From assembly GCA_965371445.1 (NCBI GenBank), contig CBDUYN010000028.1, positions 7,920 through 71,919 of the forward strand: DNA of 64,000 bases, in the 5' to 3' direction. The notes beneath the pieces were generated by a model that was not told the DNA's origin, made no database searches, and saw only the letters and a list, made by a program, of their open reading frames with translations. This DNA comes from DASWIG01 sp965371445 (GTDB lineage Bacteria; Acidobacteriota; Thermoanaerobaculia; Multivoradales; J023). Made by a program: the position numbers and the translations under genes. Below, piece after piece: positions 1 to 8,454 of this stretch (within the stretch, counting starts at the first letter, position 1; the number at the start of each line of letters is the position of its first letter).

Positions 1-338
1 CGAAAAGCCCGGTTCGAGAGGCTGAAGAGCACCGAATCCTCCAGGGCGCGAACCGACGCCGAGCGCGGCTGGATGTCGATCAGCGCCATCTCGCCGAAGC
101 AGTCGCCAGCGCCCAGGCGGGAGAGGACCCGCTCCTCCTCCCCCCCGATCCTCGCCAAAACCTCCATCGAGCCTCGCTGGATGACGAAAACCTCCTTGGC
201 GAGGTCCCCCTGCCGGACGACCAGCGTCCCGCGGGGAGCCTCGACAGTCGTCGCGAGGGAGACGACCTTGTCGAGCTCCTCGTCGCTCAAGCCGCCGAAG
301 ATGGGCATCTGCCGCAAGGGCTCGTGGGGATCGGCCAT
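1..338 (-). CDS. Cyclic-nucleotide-binding domain protein (3' part outside window)
   Basis: Partial gene running off the left edge. Reading the minus strand from an ATG at 338-336 gives MADPHEPLRQMPIFGGLSDE, followed by a Crp/cNMP-binding type beta-roll: 'TLVVRQGDLAKEVFVIQRGS' and the phosphate-binding-cassette-like 'GDCFGEMALIDIQPRSASVR'. The FGEMALI...RSA signature is characteristic of cNMP-binding (CAP_ED) domains, so the protein probably senses a nucleotide or acts as a regulatory module. The visible 112 residues contain only this domain; any DNA-binding or effector part is beyond the edge. It is divergent from the metallophosphoesterase at 541, with about 200 bp of shared upstream region. 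An open plus-strand frame crosses this region and extends the neighbouring gene's frame upstream, but that extension has no coding character. Confidence 0.85.
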   Translation of the reverse strand, partial: MADPHEPLRQMPIFGGLSDEELDKVVSLATTVEAPRGTLVVRQGDLAKEVFVIQRGSMEVLARIGGEEERVLSRLGAGDCFGEMALIDIQPRSASVRALEDSVLFSLSNRAF

Positions 339-540
339 CGTCGTCGCTCCGGAGTGGGCTGCGGCCTACTCTACTATAAGCTCGGCGGCGGCAAAGCCGG
401 AGCCGCCAGAAACCGTCTGCCCCACGCTTGATCGGATCCTGAATTCGAGATACGCTCTTAGGGATCCGAGAACCCTACCCGAAGCGCCTGCGGAAACCCC
501 GGAGGCCCTTCACGATATCTTCTCGACAGGAGCCGATGCC

Positions 541-2976
541 ATGCGCTCATTCGCAGTCGCCTTCGTCCTCGTCCTCTGTCTGCCGCCGCTCCATGCCCAG
601 CAACAAGAGCTTCCCTGGGAGGTCACCACAGACCAGGGCGAGGTCGTCTTGCCCAACCTCTTCTACGCGGAAGCGTCGGAGAACGAGCAGATCATGCCGC
701 TCACCCTGGTGGGAGAGCGCTACCAGATCGACCGTCTCGTCTACCCCACGATCGGTAATCCGAACCTCTACGAACGCGACAGGTCAGACGACGCTCTGCT
801 CGTCGTCCTCCGCCTCGAGGAGAAGCTCTACGCGCATTTGAAGCCCAAAGAGAAGCGCCTCGACAAGCGTCCGGCGCTCGCCGAGCTGACCTTGAAGGAA
901 GACGACGCCAACCGCCTCGCCTTCTTCCTCGTCAACCGCCACGGCGGCGCCCCGGACCTCGGTCCTTCGGCCGAGCCTCTCGCCGCGAGCGTCGTCGACG
1001 CCGAAAAGGTGCTGGAGATCCGGCCGTCAAAAGTCCTCGTCCACCGCCAGCGCGGCGTGCCGGAGGTCTTCCGCTCGCGCCGTACCCTTCGCGTCTACTT
1101 CGACCGTGAGGCTCTGGCCGACGTCGGCGACGGCTTCTACGACCTGCGCTTCGAGGTCAGAAAAGAGGGTGCCTTCGCGGCACCCGGCGCCTGGGAACAG
1201 CAGTACAACGCGGTGCGAGTCTTCGAGGAGGGCACCGCCGAGGACGGCAGCTACACGCTTCTAAACGTCACCGACACCCAGGCGTCGTTGGGGCGCACCT
1301 TCCGCGAGAAGACCATGGAGCAGCTCGCGGAGTTCGTCGACTACGTCAACGCGAGCGACGATCCGGCGATCAAGAGCGCGGCGTTCATCACCTTCAACGG
1401 TGACCTCCACAACGGCGGCTCGCCGGAGTTCGTCCTCTCCGAGGAGGTGGCGACGACCTACCGCGAGGAAGCCAAGGAGATCTTCAAGATCCTCAAGAAG
1501 TTACGCTTCCCCATCTTCCTGACGATCGGCAACCACGACGGCTACGTCTCCATGGGGCACGCGCCCGCCTTTGCCACGGAAGTCGACAAGAGGTCCGGCC
1601 GCCTGACGCTCGAGCAGATCGTCGAGCGGACCTCACCCAAGGCCTGGCCCGCCTTCTCGATGGAGAAATACAGGGCCTGGCTGGAGGCGTCCAAGGAGAT
1701 GCCCGGAGGACGCCACGTCGACGTCCACGCCGGCCGCCACGTACGCCGCTCCGGCCAGAGCTTCAAGAGCTGGAACGAGCTTGGCGAGGACGAGCGCAAC
1801 CTCGTCCTCTACGACGGCTTCTACCAATGGCGCCGCACCTACGGCCCGCTCTACACCTCGTGGAGCTTCGGCAAGAGCTTCTACGTCAACTTGAACAGCT
1901 TCGAGCTGCGCCAGCACCGCCGTAGCGGCTGGGGCATGTACACCGTCAACTACGGCGGCGGCATGTCGCAAGCGCAGCTCTACTGGTTGAACCGCGTCCT
2001 CGGCCGCGCCGAGCAGCGGCAGCAGGACGTCGTCCTCCTCGCCCACCACGACCCCCGCGGCGGTCACAACGGCGAAGACTACCCCTACTACTTCCGCATG
2101 ATCGAGTACACGGGGATCGGCGTCAGCGCCAAGAACTACGTCGTGGGCGAGATCTTAAACCCCGTGCTCTGCGAGAAGATTCCTTCCGCTCTGAAGTCGA
2201 GGGAACGCAAGCTCGGCTGCATGCACGACGGCCTCCAGGAGTGGATGCGCGCCGACGTCGAGTTCGACTGTGCCGACAGCGACCGCCTGCCCAGCGGAAA
2301 GTGCAACCTCGACCTCTTCAAGCCCGACGCTGAGAACAAGATGAAAAAGCACCCCTACTATTCGGGGTATGCGCTGATCCACCAACTGGCCAATCGCTTC
2401 CGGGTACGGACCCTCCTCCTCGGCCACACCCACTACGCCTCGCTCGAGATCCTTCAGGAAAACGACGAGATCGTCCCCGGCACGGTGATCCTCGACGCGG
2501 CGTCCCACAAGCGCTACGAGGAGCTCGAGCTGACCAATCCCTTGCGGGGTTTCTCGCAGATGTGGGGCAAGCTCACGGGCAAGCCGCCGGCCGAGCGGCT
2601 CTACGACCCGGAGGCCCTCGAGCTCCACGGCATAGAGCAGGACAACAAGCTCTTCGTCCTGCGCCTGGAAGCCGCGGGTCACGGCTTCGACCGCAAGGTC
2701 GAAGGCGACGGCCGGGAGCTCGCGATCCTACGGTTGACGACCGTCGCCGACCTCTCGTCGCAGAAGTACGGAGACGCGGCGAACTACGGCTTCGCTGTTT
2801 TTCACGTCAGCAAGAAAGACCGCTATCCCCTGCCGCAGATCAACCAGGTGACTTTTTACCTGAACGAGGCCGACTCGACGGACTTCGAGAAGATCAAGAA
2901 GATCGACGTGCCACGCGACCAGCGCGTCAAGAAGGGCGGCAAGCCCCTCTCGGAGCTTTTCTCGATGGACGAATGA
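541..2976 (+). CDS. Secreted calcineurin-like metallophosphoesterase
   Basis: An 811-residue protein with a clear Sec signal peptide (MRSFAVAFVLVLCLPPLHAQ). The metallophosphatase metal-binding blocks appear in order: 'NVTDTQ' and 'FNGDLHNGG' (Asp/His/Asn ligands), 'TIGNHDGY' (GNHD), 'LLAHHDPRGGHN' and 'LLLGHTHYAS' (GHTH). It is therefore probably a periplasmic or extracellular phosphohydrolase using a di-metal centre; the substrate is unknown. The start at 541 is chosen over an in-frame opening at 73 because AGGAG lies 8 bp upstream (528-532), the signal peptide begins exactly there, and the upstream extension overlaps the opposite-strand cNMP-binding gene. About 380 N-terminal residues precede the first ligand block and probably form beta-rich domains. 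The stop is 1 bp from the stop of the convergent GMC oxidoreductase gene. Confidence 0.88.
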   Translation: MRSFAVAFVLVLCLPPLHAQQQELPWEVTTDQGEVVLPNLFYAEASENEQIMPLTLVGERYQIDRLVYPTIGNPNLYERDRSDDALLVVLRLEEKLYAHLKPKEKRLDKRPALAELTLKEDDANRLAFFLVNRHGGAPDLGPSAEPLAASVVDAEKVLEIRPSKVLVHRQRGVPEVFRSRRTLRVYFDREALADVGDGFYDLRFEVRKEGAFAAPGAWEQQYNAVRVFEEGTAEDGSYTLLNVTDTQASLGRTFREKTMEQLAEFVDYVNASDDPAIKSAAFITFNGDLHNGGSPEFVLSEEVATTYREEAKEIFKILKKLRFPIFLTIGNHDGYVSMGHAPAFATEVDKRSGRLTLEQIVERTSPKAWPAFSMEKYRAWLEASKEMPGGRHVDVHAGRHVRRSGQSFKSWNELGEDERNLVLYDGFYQWRRTYGPLYTSWSFGKSFYVNLNSFELRQHRRSGWGMYTVNYGGGMSQAQLYWLNRVLGRAEQRQQDVVLLAHHDPRGGHNGEDYPYYFRMIEYTGIGVSAKNYVVGEILNPVLCEKIPSALKSRERKLGCMHDGLQEWMRADVEFDCADSDRLPSGKCNLDLFKPDAENKMKKHPYYSGYALIHQLANRFRVRTLLLGHTHYASLEILQENDEIVPGTVILDAASHKRYEELELTNPLRGFSQMWGKLTGKPPAERLYDPEALELHGIEQDNKLFVLRLEAAGHGFDRKVEGDGRELAILRLTTVADLSSQKYGDAANYGFAVFHVSKKDRYPLPQINQVTFYLNEADSTDFEKIKKIDVPRDQRVKKGGKPLSELFSMDE

Positions 2977-2977
2977 G

Positions 2978-4549
2978 CTACGACATCAGCCCCGTCGCCC
3001 GCTCGGTCAGCGCCGCGATCGTCCGAGTTGGGTTCAAGCCGATGGCTTCCGGGATGATCGAGCTGTCGAGGACGTAGAGGTTCTCGTAGCCGAAGACCTG
3101 GCCCCGGTGGTCGACGACGCCGTTCTCGGCGCTCGTCCCCATGTTGCAGCCGCCGAGCGGATGCGGGGTGACGAGGTTCTTCAGGATCGTCCAGGTCGGC
3201 GGCACCCAGGGCACGCCGCCGGTAGCCTTGGCCAGGCGCTTGTGCATGTCGACGATGGCGTCGACCATCGCTTCGGACTTTTCGATGTCCCAGTCGAGCT
3301 TGAGCTCCCGCTTCCACGGCGCCAACAATTTCCGGCCCAGGTAGAGCCGGCCGTCGGCCGCGTCGATTCCCTGGGAGAACCACGGCATGACGCAGGAGAG
3401 CGCCCCGAGGCTCTCGATCGCTTCGCGCAACGCGGCGAGCACCGGCCTGTAGCGCTCGCCGCCGCCGTCCTCGATCTTCGCCTTGAGCCAGTTCTCCACC
3501 AGATTCGGGAAGCCGCCGTCCTCGATGAAGTAGCGTCCGTCGCCGACCGTGCCGTCGAGGAAGTCGATCGCCGAGGAAATCGTCGGCCCCTCCCAGGGGT
3601 TGATCTCCCGGTCGTGAAAAGCGGGGGTCAGGAAGTCCCCGTTCGAGGACCAGCCGTGGCCCAGGAACTGACTGATGTCGGGCAGCGTGTGGAGCTCGTC
3701 GCGGCAACGGAAGAGCATCTCCGTCGAGCCGAGCGAGCCGGCGGCGAGGATCACCCGGTCCGCGGTCTCGCTGCCGGCGACGAGCCGTCCGTCGACGATC
3801 CGCTCGTAGCGCACTCGGTAGCCGCTCCCTTCCGGCTCGATCATGCGCACGAGGTGGAGCGGACGCACCTCGGCACCGTGGTTCTCCGCCGCGGCGATGT
3901 AGTTCAAGTCGAGCGTGTTCTTGGCCTCGACGTCGCAGCCGATGTCGCAGTTGCCGAGGTGGATGCAGGTCCCCTGCTGCTTGCCGTGGGGATTGGTCCA
4001 GGTCTTCGAGTGCTTCTCGTTGAAGGGGTCCTCGAGGCCGTAGCTCCACTCGTCGTCGAACGTCACGGCGAGCGGCAGCTTTCGGAAGCGGTCGGCGTAG
4101 CCGAGCTTCGTGGCCCCCTCCTTCATCAGCTTGAAGCGTTCGGTGATCTGGTTGTCCGGGATCTCGTGGACGTTCATCATCTTGCCGGCGGTGGCGAAAT
4201 AGGGCGTCAGCTCCTCGTAGGTGATCTCCGGCGGCCAGCCCTGGTTGAAGATGTGCTTCGGCGGCTCGACGAAGATGTTGGCGTAGATGAGCGACCCGCC
4301 GCCCACTCCGGCACATTGGACGATCGACATGTCGTCGTAGACGCGCAGGTCGATCCAGCCGTGCTGCTTTTCCGGCTCGTCGATGTCGTAGACCCAGGCG
4401 TCGTGGGGCTCCCTCGGATAGTCCTCGACGTCCCAGCGGCGCCCGCGCTCCAGGACGAGCACCCTGGCACCCTTCTCGGCGAGCCGGCAGGCCGAGATGG
4501 CGCCGCCGAACCCGCTCCCGATCACGATCGTGTCGAATTTTCCGCTCAT
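2978..4549 (-). CDS. GMC family oxidoreductase (cholesterol-oxidase-like)
   Basis: A 523-residue FAD-dependent oxidoreductase. The N-terminus carries the dinucleotide-binding fold ('IVIGSGFGGAISACRLAEKG', then 'VLVLERG'), followed by the second GMC signature region 'GVGGGSLIYANIFVEPP', 'LGNCDIGCDVEAKNTLDLNY', 'LAAGSLGSTEML' and the C-terminal catalytic block 'TPHPLGGCNMG' with the conserved His at about residue 463. GMC enzymes of this sub-type oxidise sterols, alcohols or related hydroxyl groups with reduction of FAD. There is no signal peptide, so it is probably cytoplasmic or peripheral. Directly downstream of its start is the orphan-domain gene at 4586-5197, apparently in the same minus-strand unit (ATG-to-stop gap about 36 bp). 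Known large bacterial GMC proteins fuse this domain to others including an alpha/beta hydrolase; here they look like separate adjacent genes (inference). Confidence 0.9.
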   Translation of the reverse strand: MSGKFDTIVIGSGFGGAISACRLAEKGARVLVLERGRRWDVEDYPREPHDAWVYDIDEPEKQHGWIDLRVYDDMSIVQCAGVGGGSLIYANIFVEPPKHIFNQGWPPEITYEELTPYFATAGKMMNVHEIPDNQITERFKLMKEGATKLGYADRFRKLPLAVTFDDEWSYGLEDPFNEKHSKTWTNPHGKQQGTCIHLGNCDIGCDVEAKNTLDLNYIAAAENHGAEVRPLHLVRMIEPEGSGYRVRYERIVDGRLVAGSETADRVILAAGSLGSTEMLFRCRDELHTLPDISQFLGHGWSSNGDFLTPAFHDREINPWEGPTISSAIDFLDGTVGDGRYFIEDGGFPNLVENWLKAKIEDGGGERYRPVLAALREAIESLGALSCVMPWFSQGIDAADGRLYLGRKLLAPWKRELKLDWDIEKSEAMVDAIVDMHKRLAKATGGVPWVPPTWTILKNLVTPHPLGGCNMGTSAENGVVDHRGQVFGYENLYVLDSSIIPEAIGLNPTRTIAALTERATGLMS

Positions 4550-4585
4550 ACCCTACCTCCTTGGCTGGGGAAGATTCTGAACCCT

Positions 4586-5197
4586 TCAGACCTTGTCGCA
4601 GTGAATCACGTAGCTGTCCCAGAGCTCGCCCAGGAAGAACTTGCCGAACTTGCTGATCGCCGCCGCCGTCTCGGCCTTGGACTGAGATCCCGGGGTATCG
4701 ACGGTCTTGATGAGGGCGATCAGATCGCGCACCCCCAGGCTGAGGGTACCGGCCCCCACCACCGGGCCGCTTTTGTCGGTCCCCTCGTGGAGCGTCGAGA
4801 AAAGCGTCGTCGTGTCGCTCCAGAGGTCGAAGCCGAAGTCGTCGCGGACCTCCTTGCGGCCGGCGAAGTAGTAGCTCTTGCCGTCGTGCTCGAAGCCGAG
4901 CTCGTAGACCATCAGCTTGAGCTCGGGATCGTCCGTCGGGTTGAAGAGGTTGAAGACCCCGGTCGTCCCCTTGAGGCCGGTGCCGAAGGGGGTGAAGTCG
5001 ATCGACCCGGAGAGGCCGCCGAGGTGCTCGGGGTCCTTGATGAGGCGATCGATGTCGTCGACTTTGACGTCGGCGTGGATCGCCAACTCGCTGCCGGAAC
5101 GCTCTCCGGCCTTGCGGCCCGCCTTGGGATCGACCTTGCCCAGGGCGAAGCCTCCGGCCATGGTCTCGCTGAAAGAGATGCCGACGCTATGGGTCAT
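4586..5197 (-). CDS. Orphan ~200-residue domain protein, homologous to the C-terminal half of the patatin protein at 8455
   Basis: 203 residues from an ATG at 5197-5195, preceded by GAGGAGG on the minus strand; a longer frame to 5383 has no ribosome binding site. No family name is recognised with certainty. The protein begins SVGISFSETMAGGFALG and contains 'SIDFTPFGTGL', 'GVFNLFNPTDD', 'LKLMVYELGFEHDGKSYYF', 'AGRKEVRDDFGFDLWSDTTT' and 'FFLGELWDSYV'. The same series of motifs recurs, at roughly half identity, in residues about 320-524 of the patatin-like protein at 8455-10029. No signal peptide or membrane helix is seen. It sits immediately upstream of the GMC oxidoreductase in the same orientation, so it is probably a partner of a lipid- or sterol-acting enzyme. 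Similar segments are, from memory, found inside very large GMC oxidoreductases; a profile search would decide. Confidence 0.8.
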   Translation of the reverse strand: MTHSVGISFSETMAGGFALGKVDPKAGRKAGERSGSELAIHADVKVDDIDRLIKDPEHLGGLSGSIDFTPFGTGLKGTTGVFNLFNPTDDPELKLMVYELGFEHDGKSYYFAGRKEVRDDFGFDLWSDTTTLFSTLHEGTDKSGPVVGAGTLSLGVRDLIALIKTVDTPGSQSKAETAAAISKFGKFFLGELWDSYVIHCDKV

Positions 5198-5476
5198 GAC
5201 GCTACTCCTCCTCGGTTGGTGCCGCGCTCCCTCCGGGGAGACGGCAGAGTCTTTCTCGAACGCGATAGGCCATTCTACATCATAAGCCGGTCGAATAGAA
5301 CCGATCCGTAGAGAATTATTCTCCAGTATCAGAAATACGGGTCTGGAATAGTTCGAAAATGCGTCCACCGACGCTCTGGACAAATCCCGGTGGAGGCTCT
5401 ATAATCGGGTGACTTCGGACGGAAACAGCAAACAAGCGGCCGCGAGCGGTCGCCAGAGCGCAAGAGGAGGAAGCCT

Positions 5477-6538
5477 TTGAGCAAGGACGAGATGACCTCA
5501 ACTTCCCGTCGTTACCAGAAGCGTGTCGTCCCTTTCACCGCGGACGACGGCTTCGAGTGCAACCTCCACCACATACAGGGCGAGAAGCCGCCGACCCGCG
5601 GCCCGGTGATCCTGGTCCACGGCGCCGGCGTACGGGCCAACATCTTCCGGGCCCCGGTCGAGACCACGCTCGTCGACGTGCTCGTCGAGCGGGGTTGGGA
5701 CGTCTGGCTGGAGAACTGGCGCGGCTCGATCGACCTGCCCCCCAACGAATGGACCCTCGACCAGGTGGCCCTCTATGACCACCCCGCGGCGGTGCGCAAG
5801 GTGGTGGAAGAGACCGGCGCCGACGAGTTGAGCGCCGTCATCCACTGCCAGGGCTCGACCTCCTTCACCATGTCCGCCGTCGCGGGCCTGGTACCTCAGG
5901 TGCGGACCATCGTCAGCAACGCCGTCTCTCTGCACCCGGTGATCCCGAAGTGGTCCTTGACCAAGCTGTGCTACACCTTGCCGCCGTTCAAGCTCCTCAC
6001 CCCCTACCTCAATCCCCACTGGGGCGTCGAGGCGCCGACTTTTGCGGCCAAGCTGGTCTCGCTTTTCGTCCGCATGACCCATCACGAATGCAACAACGAA
6101 GTCTGCAAGCAGGTCAGCTTCACCTACGGCAGCGGCTTTCCCGCCCTGTGGAGCCACGAGAACATCACCGAGGAGACCCATGAGTGGATCAAGGAGGAAT
6201 TCGCCAACGTGCCACTCACCTTCTTCTTCCAGATCCGCAGCTGTGTGAAGAAGGGAAACCTCATCGCGGTCGAAGGCAAGGCCGAGCTCCCCGCCGACTT
6301 CGTCGCGGAGCCGCCCAAGACCGACGCCCGCTTCGCTCTTTTCGCCGGCGAGGACAACCTCTGCTTCCTGCCGCAGAGTCAGATCAACACCCACCGCTAC
6401 CTCGACGCTTTGCGCCCCGGCTACCACACGCTCCATGTCTTGAAGGACTACGGGCACCTGGACGTCTTCATGGGAAAAAACGCCGCTCGCGACACCTTCC
6501 CCCTGATCGTCGAAGAGCTCGAAAGAGACGCCGCCTGA
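5477..6538 (+). CDS. Alpha/beta hydrolase fold protein
   Basis: 353 residues with an N-terminal 'VILVHGAGVRANIFR' oxyanion-type strand-turn, then 'VHCQGSTSF' as the nucleophile elbow (CxGxS: Gly-Ser in GCQGSTS-like context) and a C-terminal 'DYGHLDVFMG' that supplies the catalytic His. This fits lipases/esterases related to the hydrolase module of multi-domain cholesterol oxidases. TTG at 5477 is taken as the start because AGGAGG ends 6 bp before it; an ATG at 5492 is the alternative. The gene begins a plus-strand operon through 10029 (gaps 37, 29, 40 and 1 bp). The 279-bp AT-richer gap to the divergent gene at 5197 must hold both promoters. The inferred role is hydrolysis of a lipid or sterol ester, working with the adjacent oxidoreductase. 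Confidence 0.86.
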   Translation: MSKDEMTSTSRRYQKRVVPFTADDGFECNLHHIQGEKPPTRGPVILVHGAGVRANIFRAPVETTLVDVLVERGWDVWLENWRGSIDLPPNEWTLDQVALYDHPAAVRKVVEETGADELSAVIHCQGSTSFTMSAVAGLVPQVRTIVSNAVSLHPVIPKWSLTKLCYTLPPFKLLTPYLNPHWGVEAPTFAAKLVSLFVRMTHHECNNEVCKQVSFTYGSGFPALWSHENITEETHEWIKEEFANVPLTFFFQIRSCVKKGNLIAVEGKAELPADFVAEPPKTDARFALFAGEDNLCFLPQSQINTHRYLDALRPGYHTLHVLKDYGHLDVFMGKNAARDTFPLIVEELERDAA

Positions 6539-6575
6539 TCCCTCGACCTCAACCGTAACCGATAAGGAGAAGAAC

Positions 6576-7517
6576 ATGGGAAAACCCAAAAGGATGGCCG
6601 AGGTGGCGGGACGTCATTCGCTGGTCGACGGAATTGCGTTCACCCTGCCGGTGCGGGGTTCCGAGTCACCCGTTTTTTTTGCCGTCTTCCCGATCAACGC
6701 GGAGAAAGCAAAAAAGCTCCTGCCTGGGAACGAGCTCCATCCGTTTCGCATCTGGAAGAACATAGGTTTTTTGGTCGTCACCGTCATCGACTACCGCAAT
6801 ACCAACATCGGAAAGTACATCGAGTACTCGATCGGCATCGCCTGCACACACGGCTCAAAGCCCGCACCGGCGCTTTTGCCTGGGCTGTTCTTGAAGCGCT
6901 ACGGCACCGGGCAGTACGTCTTTGACCTACCGGTCTCGAGCGAGATCTCGGTCAAGGGCGGCAAGGGGATCTGGGGGATGCCCAAGCACCAGGCGAGCCT
7001 CAACTACATCATCACCGACGAGAAAGTCAGCAGCCAGTACGACCTCGACGGGCAGCTCGCGACCTACTGCGAGATCAAGCGCCCGAAGCACGTCAAGACC
7101 TTCTTTGAAGGCGGCAAGTTCCGCCTCGCCGGACCCTACGGCATCTTCATGCGCCTGTGCCTCTACGTCGGGGCGGTCAACTACTGCGCTTTCCGCGGGC
7201 TTCTGATGAAGTCCTACGTCTACTTCCGCGGCACGCTCGGATTCGCGATCGGCAAACATGCACAGGGTCGCCTCGTCATCGGCGACCACCCCCGCCATCA
7301 ACCCTTGAAAGAGCTCGAGATCGATTGCGATAACCCCATCCTCACCGCTTTCGTCCCCGAGATGAAGGGCGATCTCGACGACCATTTCGAGAGCTGGTTC
7401 TTAAGCTACGACGAGCCGCCCACCGAGAAACCGGAAGGGCTTGAAAGCGTCGCCGACTTGGGGCTCAGCGAAGAGTGGCCACCGCCGCCCACGGCCCCGG
7501 TTCCGGGACTTGACTAG
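6576..7517 (+). CDS. Acetoacetate decarboxylase family protein
   Basis: 313 residues, longer than the classical enzyme (about 245) but with its core. 'GGKGIWGMPKHQA' matches the active-site strand in which Lys forms the Schiff base; Lys137 is the candidate nucleophile. The neighbouring lysine that tunes the pKa in clostridial Adc is His here, so the activity may differ from acetoacetate decarboxylation. AAGGAG lies just upstream of the ATG. Second gene of the 5477-10029 operon, downstream of an alpha/beta hydrolase and upstream of two membrane proteins, which suggests action on a keto-lipid or other hydrophobic acid rather than solvent production (inference). No signal peptide. Confidence 0.84.
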   Translation: MGKPKRMAEVAGRHSLVDGIAFTLPVRGSESPVFFAVFPINAEKAKKLLPGNELHPFRIWKNIGFLVVTVIDYRNTNIGKYIEYSIGIACTHGSKPAPALLPGLFLKRYGTGQYVFDLPVSSEISVKGGKGIWGMPKHQASLNYIITDEKVSSQYDLDGQLATYCEIKRPKHVKTFFEGGKFRLAGPYGIFMRLCLYVGAVNYCAFRGLLMKSYVYFRGTLGFAIGKHAQGRLVIGDHPRHQPLKELEIDCDNPILTAFVPEMKGDLDDHFESWFLSYDEPPTEKPEGLESVADLGLSEEWPPPPTAPVPGLD

Positions 7518-7546
7518 CTCCCCCGTAAACCTCATGGAGTGGAGAT

Positions 7547-8029
7547 ATGAAGAAGAAGTTGCTCACCCTCAATCATTCGATCTTGTTTCTGTGCACCTCG
7601 ATCTACCTGGGGACCGGCATCTCGCTGGTCTTCTTCTCCTTTCCGGTTGCCGACGACTTGACGCCGGACAACTACTACAGCCACTTCGTCCCTCAGGTCG
7701 AAGCGGCAACCCAATTTTTCACTTACATGACCATTGTGATGATGGTCACAGGCCTGGTCATGACGATCGCCGAATGGAAAGGAAAAACCTACCGCTGGTA
7801 CCCGATCGTCGTCCTCATCGGGGTCGCCGTCGCCACCGGCCTGACGACCCAGTACATCTTCCCCTACAACGAGCTGATGAGCAACGGCATCACCGACAAC
7901 ACCGAACTGCACGAAGTCCTGGGCAAGTGGATGTCCCTCAACCGGATGCGCGTCGGCCTCTGGGCCGTACAGTGGCTTAGCATGATGACCTACTTCGGTC
8001 TCATCGCCTATCGCTCTGAGGAGTCCTGA
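7547..8029 (+). CDS. Four-helix integral membrane protein (DUF1772-like)
   Basis: 160 residues with four predicted membrane helices: about 8-30, 55-73, 84-103 and 137-155. The loop between helices 1 and 2 and the 'WMSLNRMRVGLWAVQW' segment before the last helix resemble the DUF1772/anthrone-oxygenase-like family, where a conserved W..LN..R motif precedes the final helix. The assignment is tentative. GGAG precedes the ATG. It sits between the acetoacetate-decarboxylase-like gene and another small membrane protein in one operon, so it may anchor or support the lipid-acting enzymes encoded around it. Confidence 0.72.
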   Translation: MKKKLLTLNHSILFLCTSIYLGTGISLVFFSFPVADDLTPDNYYSHFVPQVEAATQFFTYMTIVMMVTGLVMTIAEWKGKTYRWYPIVVLIGVAVATGLTTQYIFPYNELMSNGITDNTELHEVLGKWMSLNRMRVGLWAVQWLSMMTYFGLIAYRSEES

Positions 8030-8069
8030 CGCGACTCCAAAACAGCAGTGAACCCGAGAGGAGTCCTTG

Positions 8070-8453
8070 ATGAAAGAGAGAACCTGGCTCTACTGGATCT
8101 TGCTCGCGATCTGTGTCGCCACCGTCGTCAGCGGGCTTGTCCAGCTCTTCGCACCGGCGTTCATCCTCGGCCTGGTCGGCGGCGAGGTCACCGCGACGAG
8201 CAAGCATTTCTTCGGCATCGTCGGAATGTTCATGTTCCTCTTCGGGGGAATGCTGTTTCAGGCCCTCTGGGGGCCGAAGCACCAGCCGGCGGCGGTCTTC
8301 TGGGCCGGATTGCAGAAGTTCGGCGCCGCGATCGCGGTCGGCCTCGGAATCCTGAACGGGATCTTCGGCTCGCTGGCCTGGCTGGTCGCCGGCTTCGACC
8401 TGCTGTCCGGTCTCCTGGTCATGATGTATTGGCTTACCATTCGGCGGTTATGA
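8070..8453 (+). CDS. Small integral membrane protein, unknown
   Basis: 127 residues starting at ATG 8070 (AGAGGAG at 8057-8063); a TTG codon directly before it extends the frame by one residue but is poorly spaced. Four hydrophobic helices span nearly the whole chain (about 7-25, 43-63, 73-95 and 100-122), with the short polar stretch 'WGPKHQPA' in the middle. The composition (patatin operon, small helices, 'GLGILNGIFGSLAWL') recalls small membrane proteins of unknown function; no family is claimed. The stop overlaps the junction to the patatin gene, which starts 1 bp later, implying translational coupling. Confidence 0.7.
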   Translation: MKERTWLYWILLAICVATVVSGLVQLFAPAFILGLVGGEVTATSKHFFGIVGMFMFLFGGMLFQALWGPKHQPAAVFWAGLQKFGAAIAVGLGILNGIFGSLAWLVAGFDLLSGLLVMMYWLTIRRL

Positions 8454-8454
8454 G

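Noticed and set aside
3107..5311. 734-residue plus-strand frame
   Set aside because: It is the antisense shadow of the GMC oxidoreductase and orphan-domain genes; composition is Arg/Val/Asp-biased with no family motif, whereas the minus strand shows clear FAD-binding blocks.
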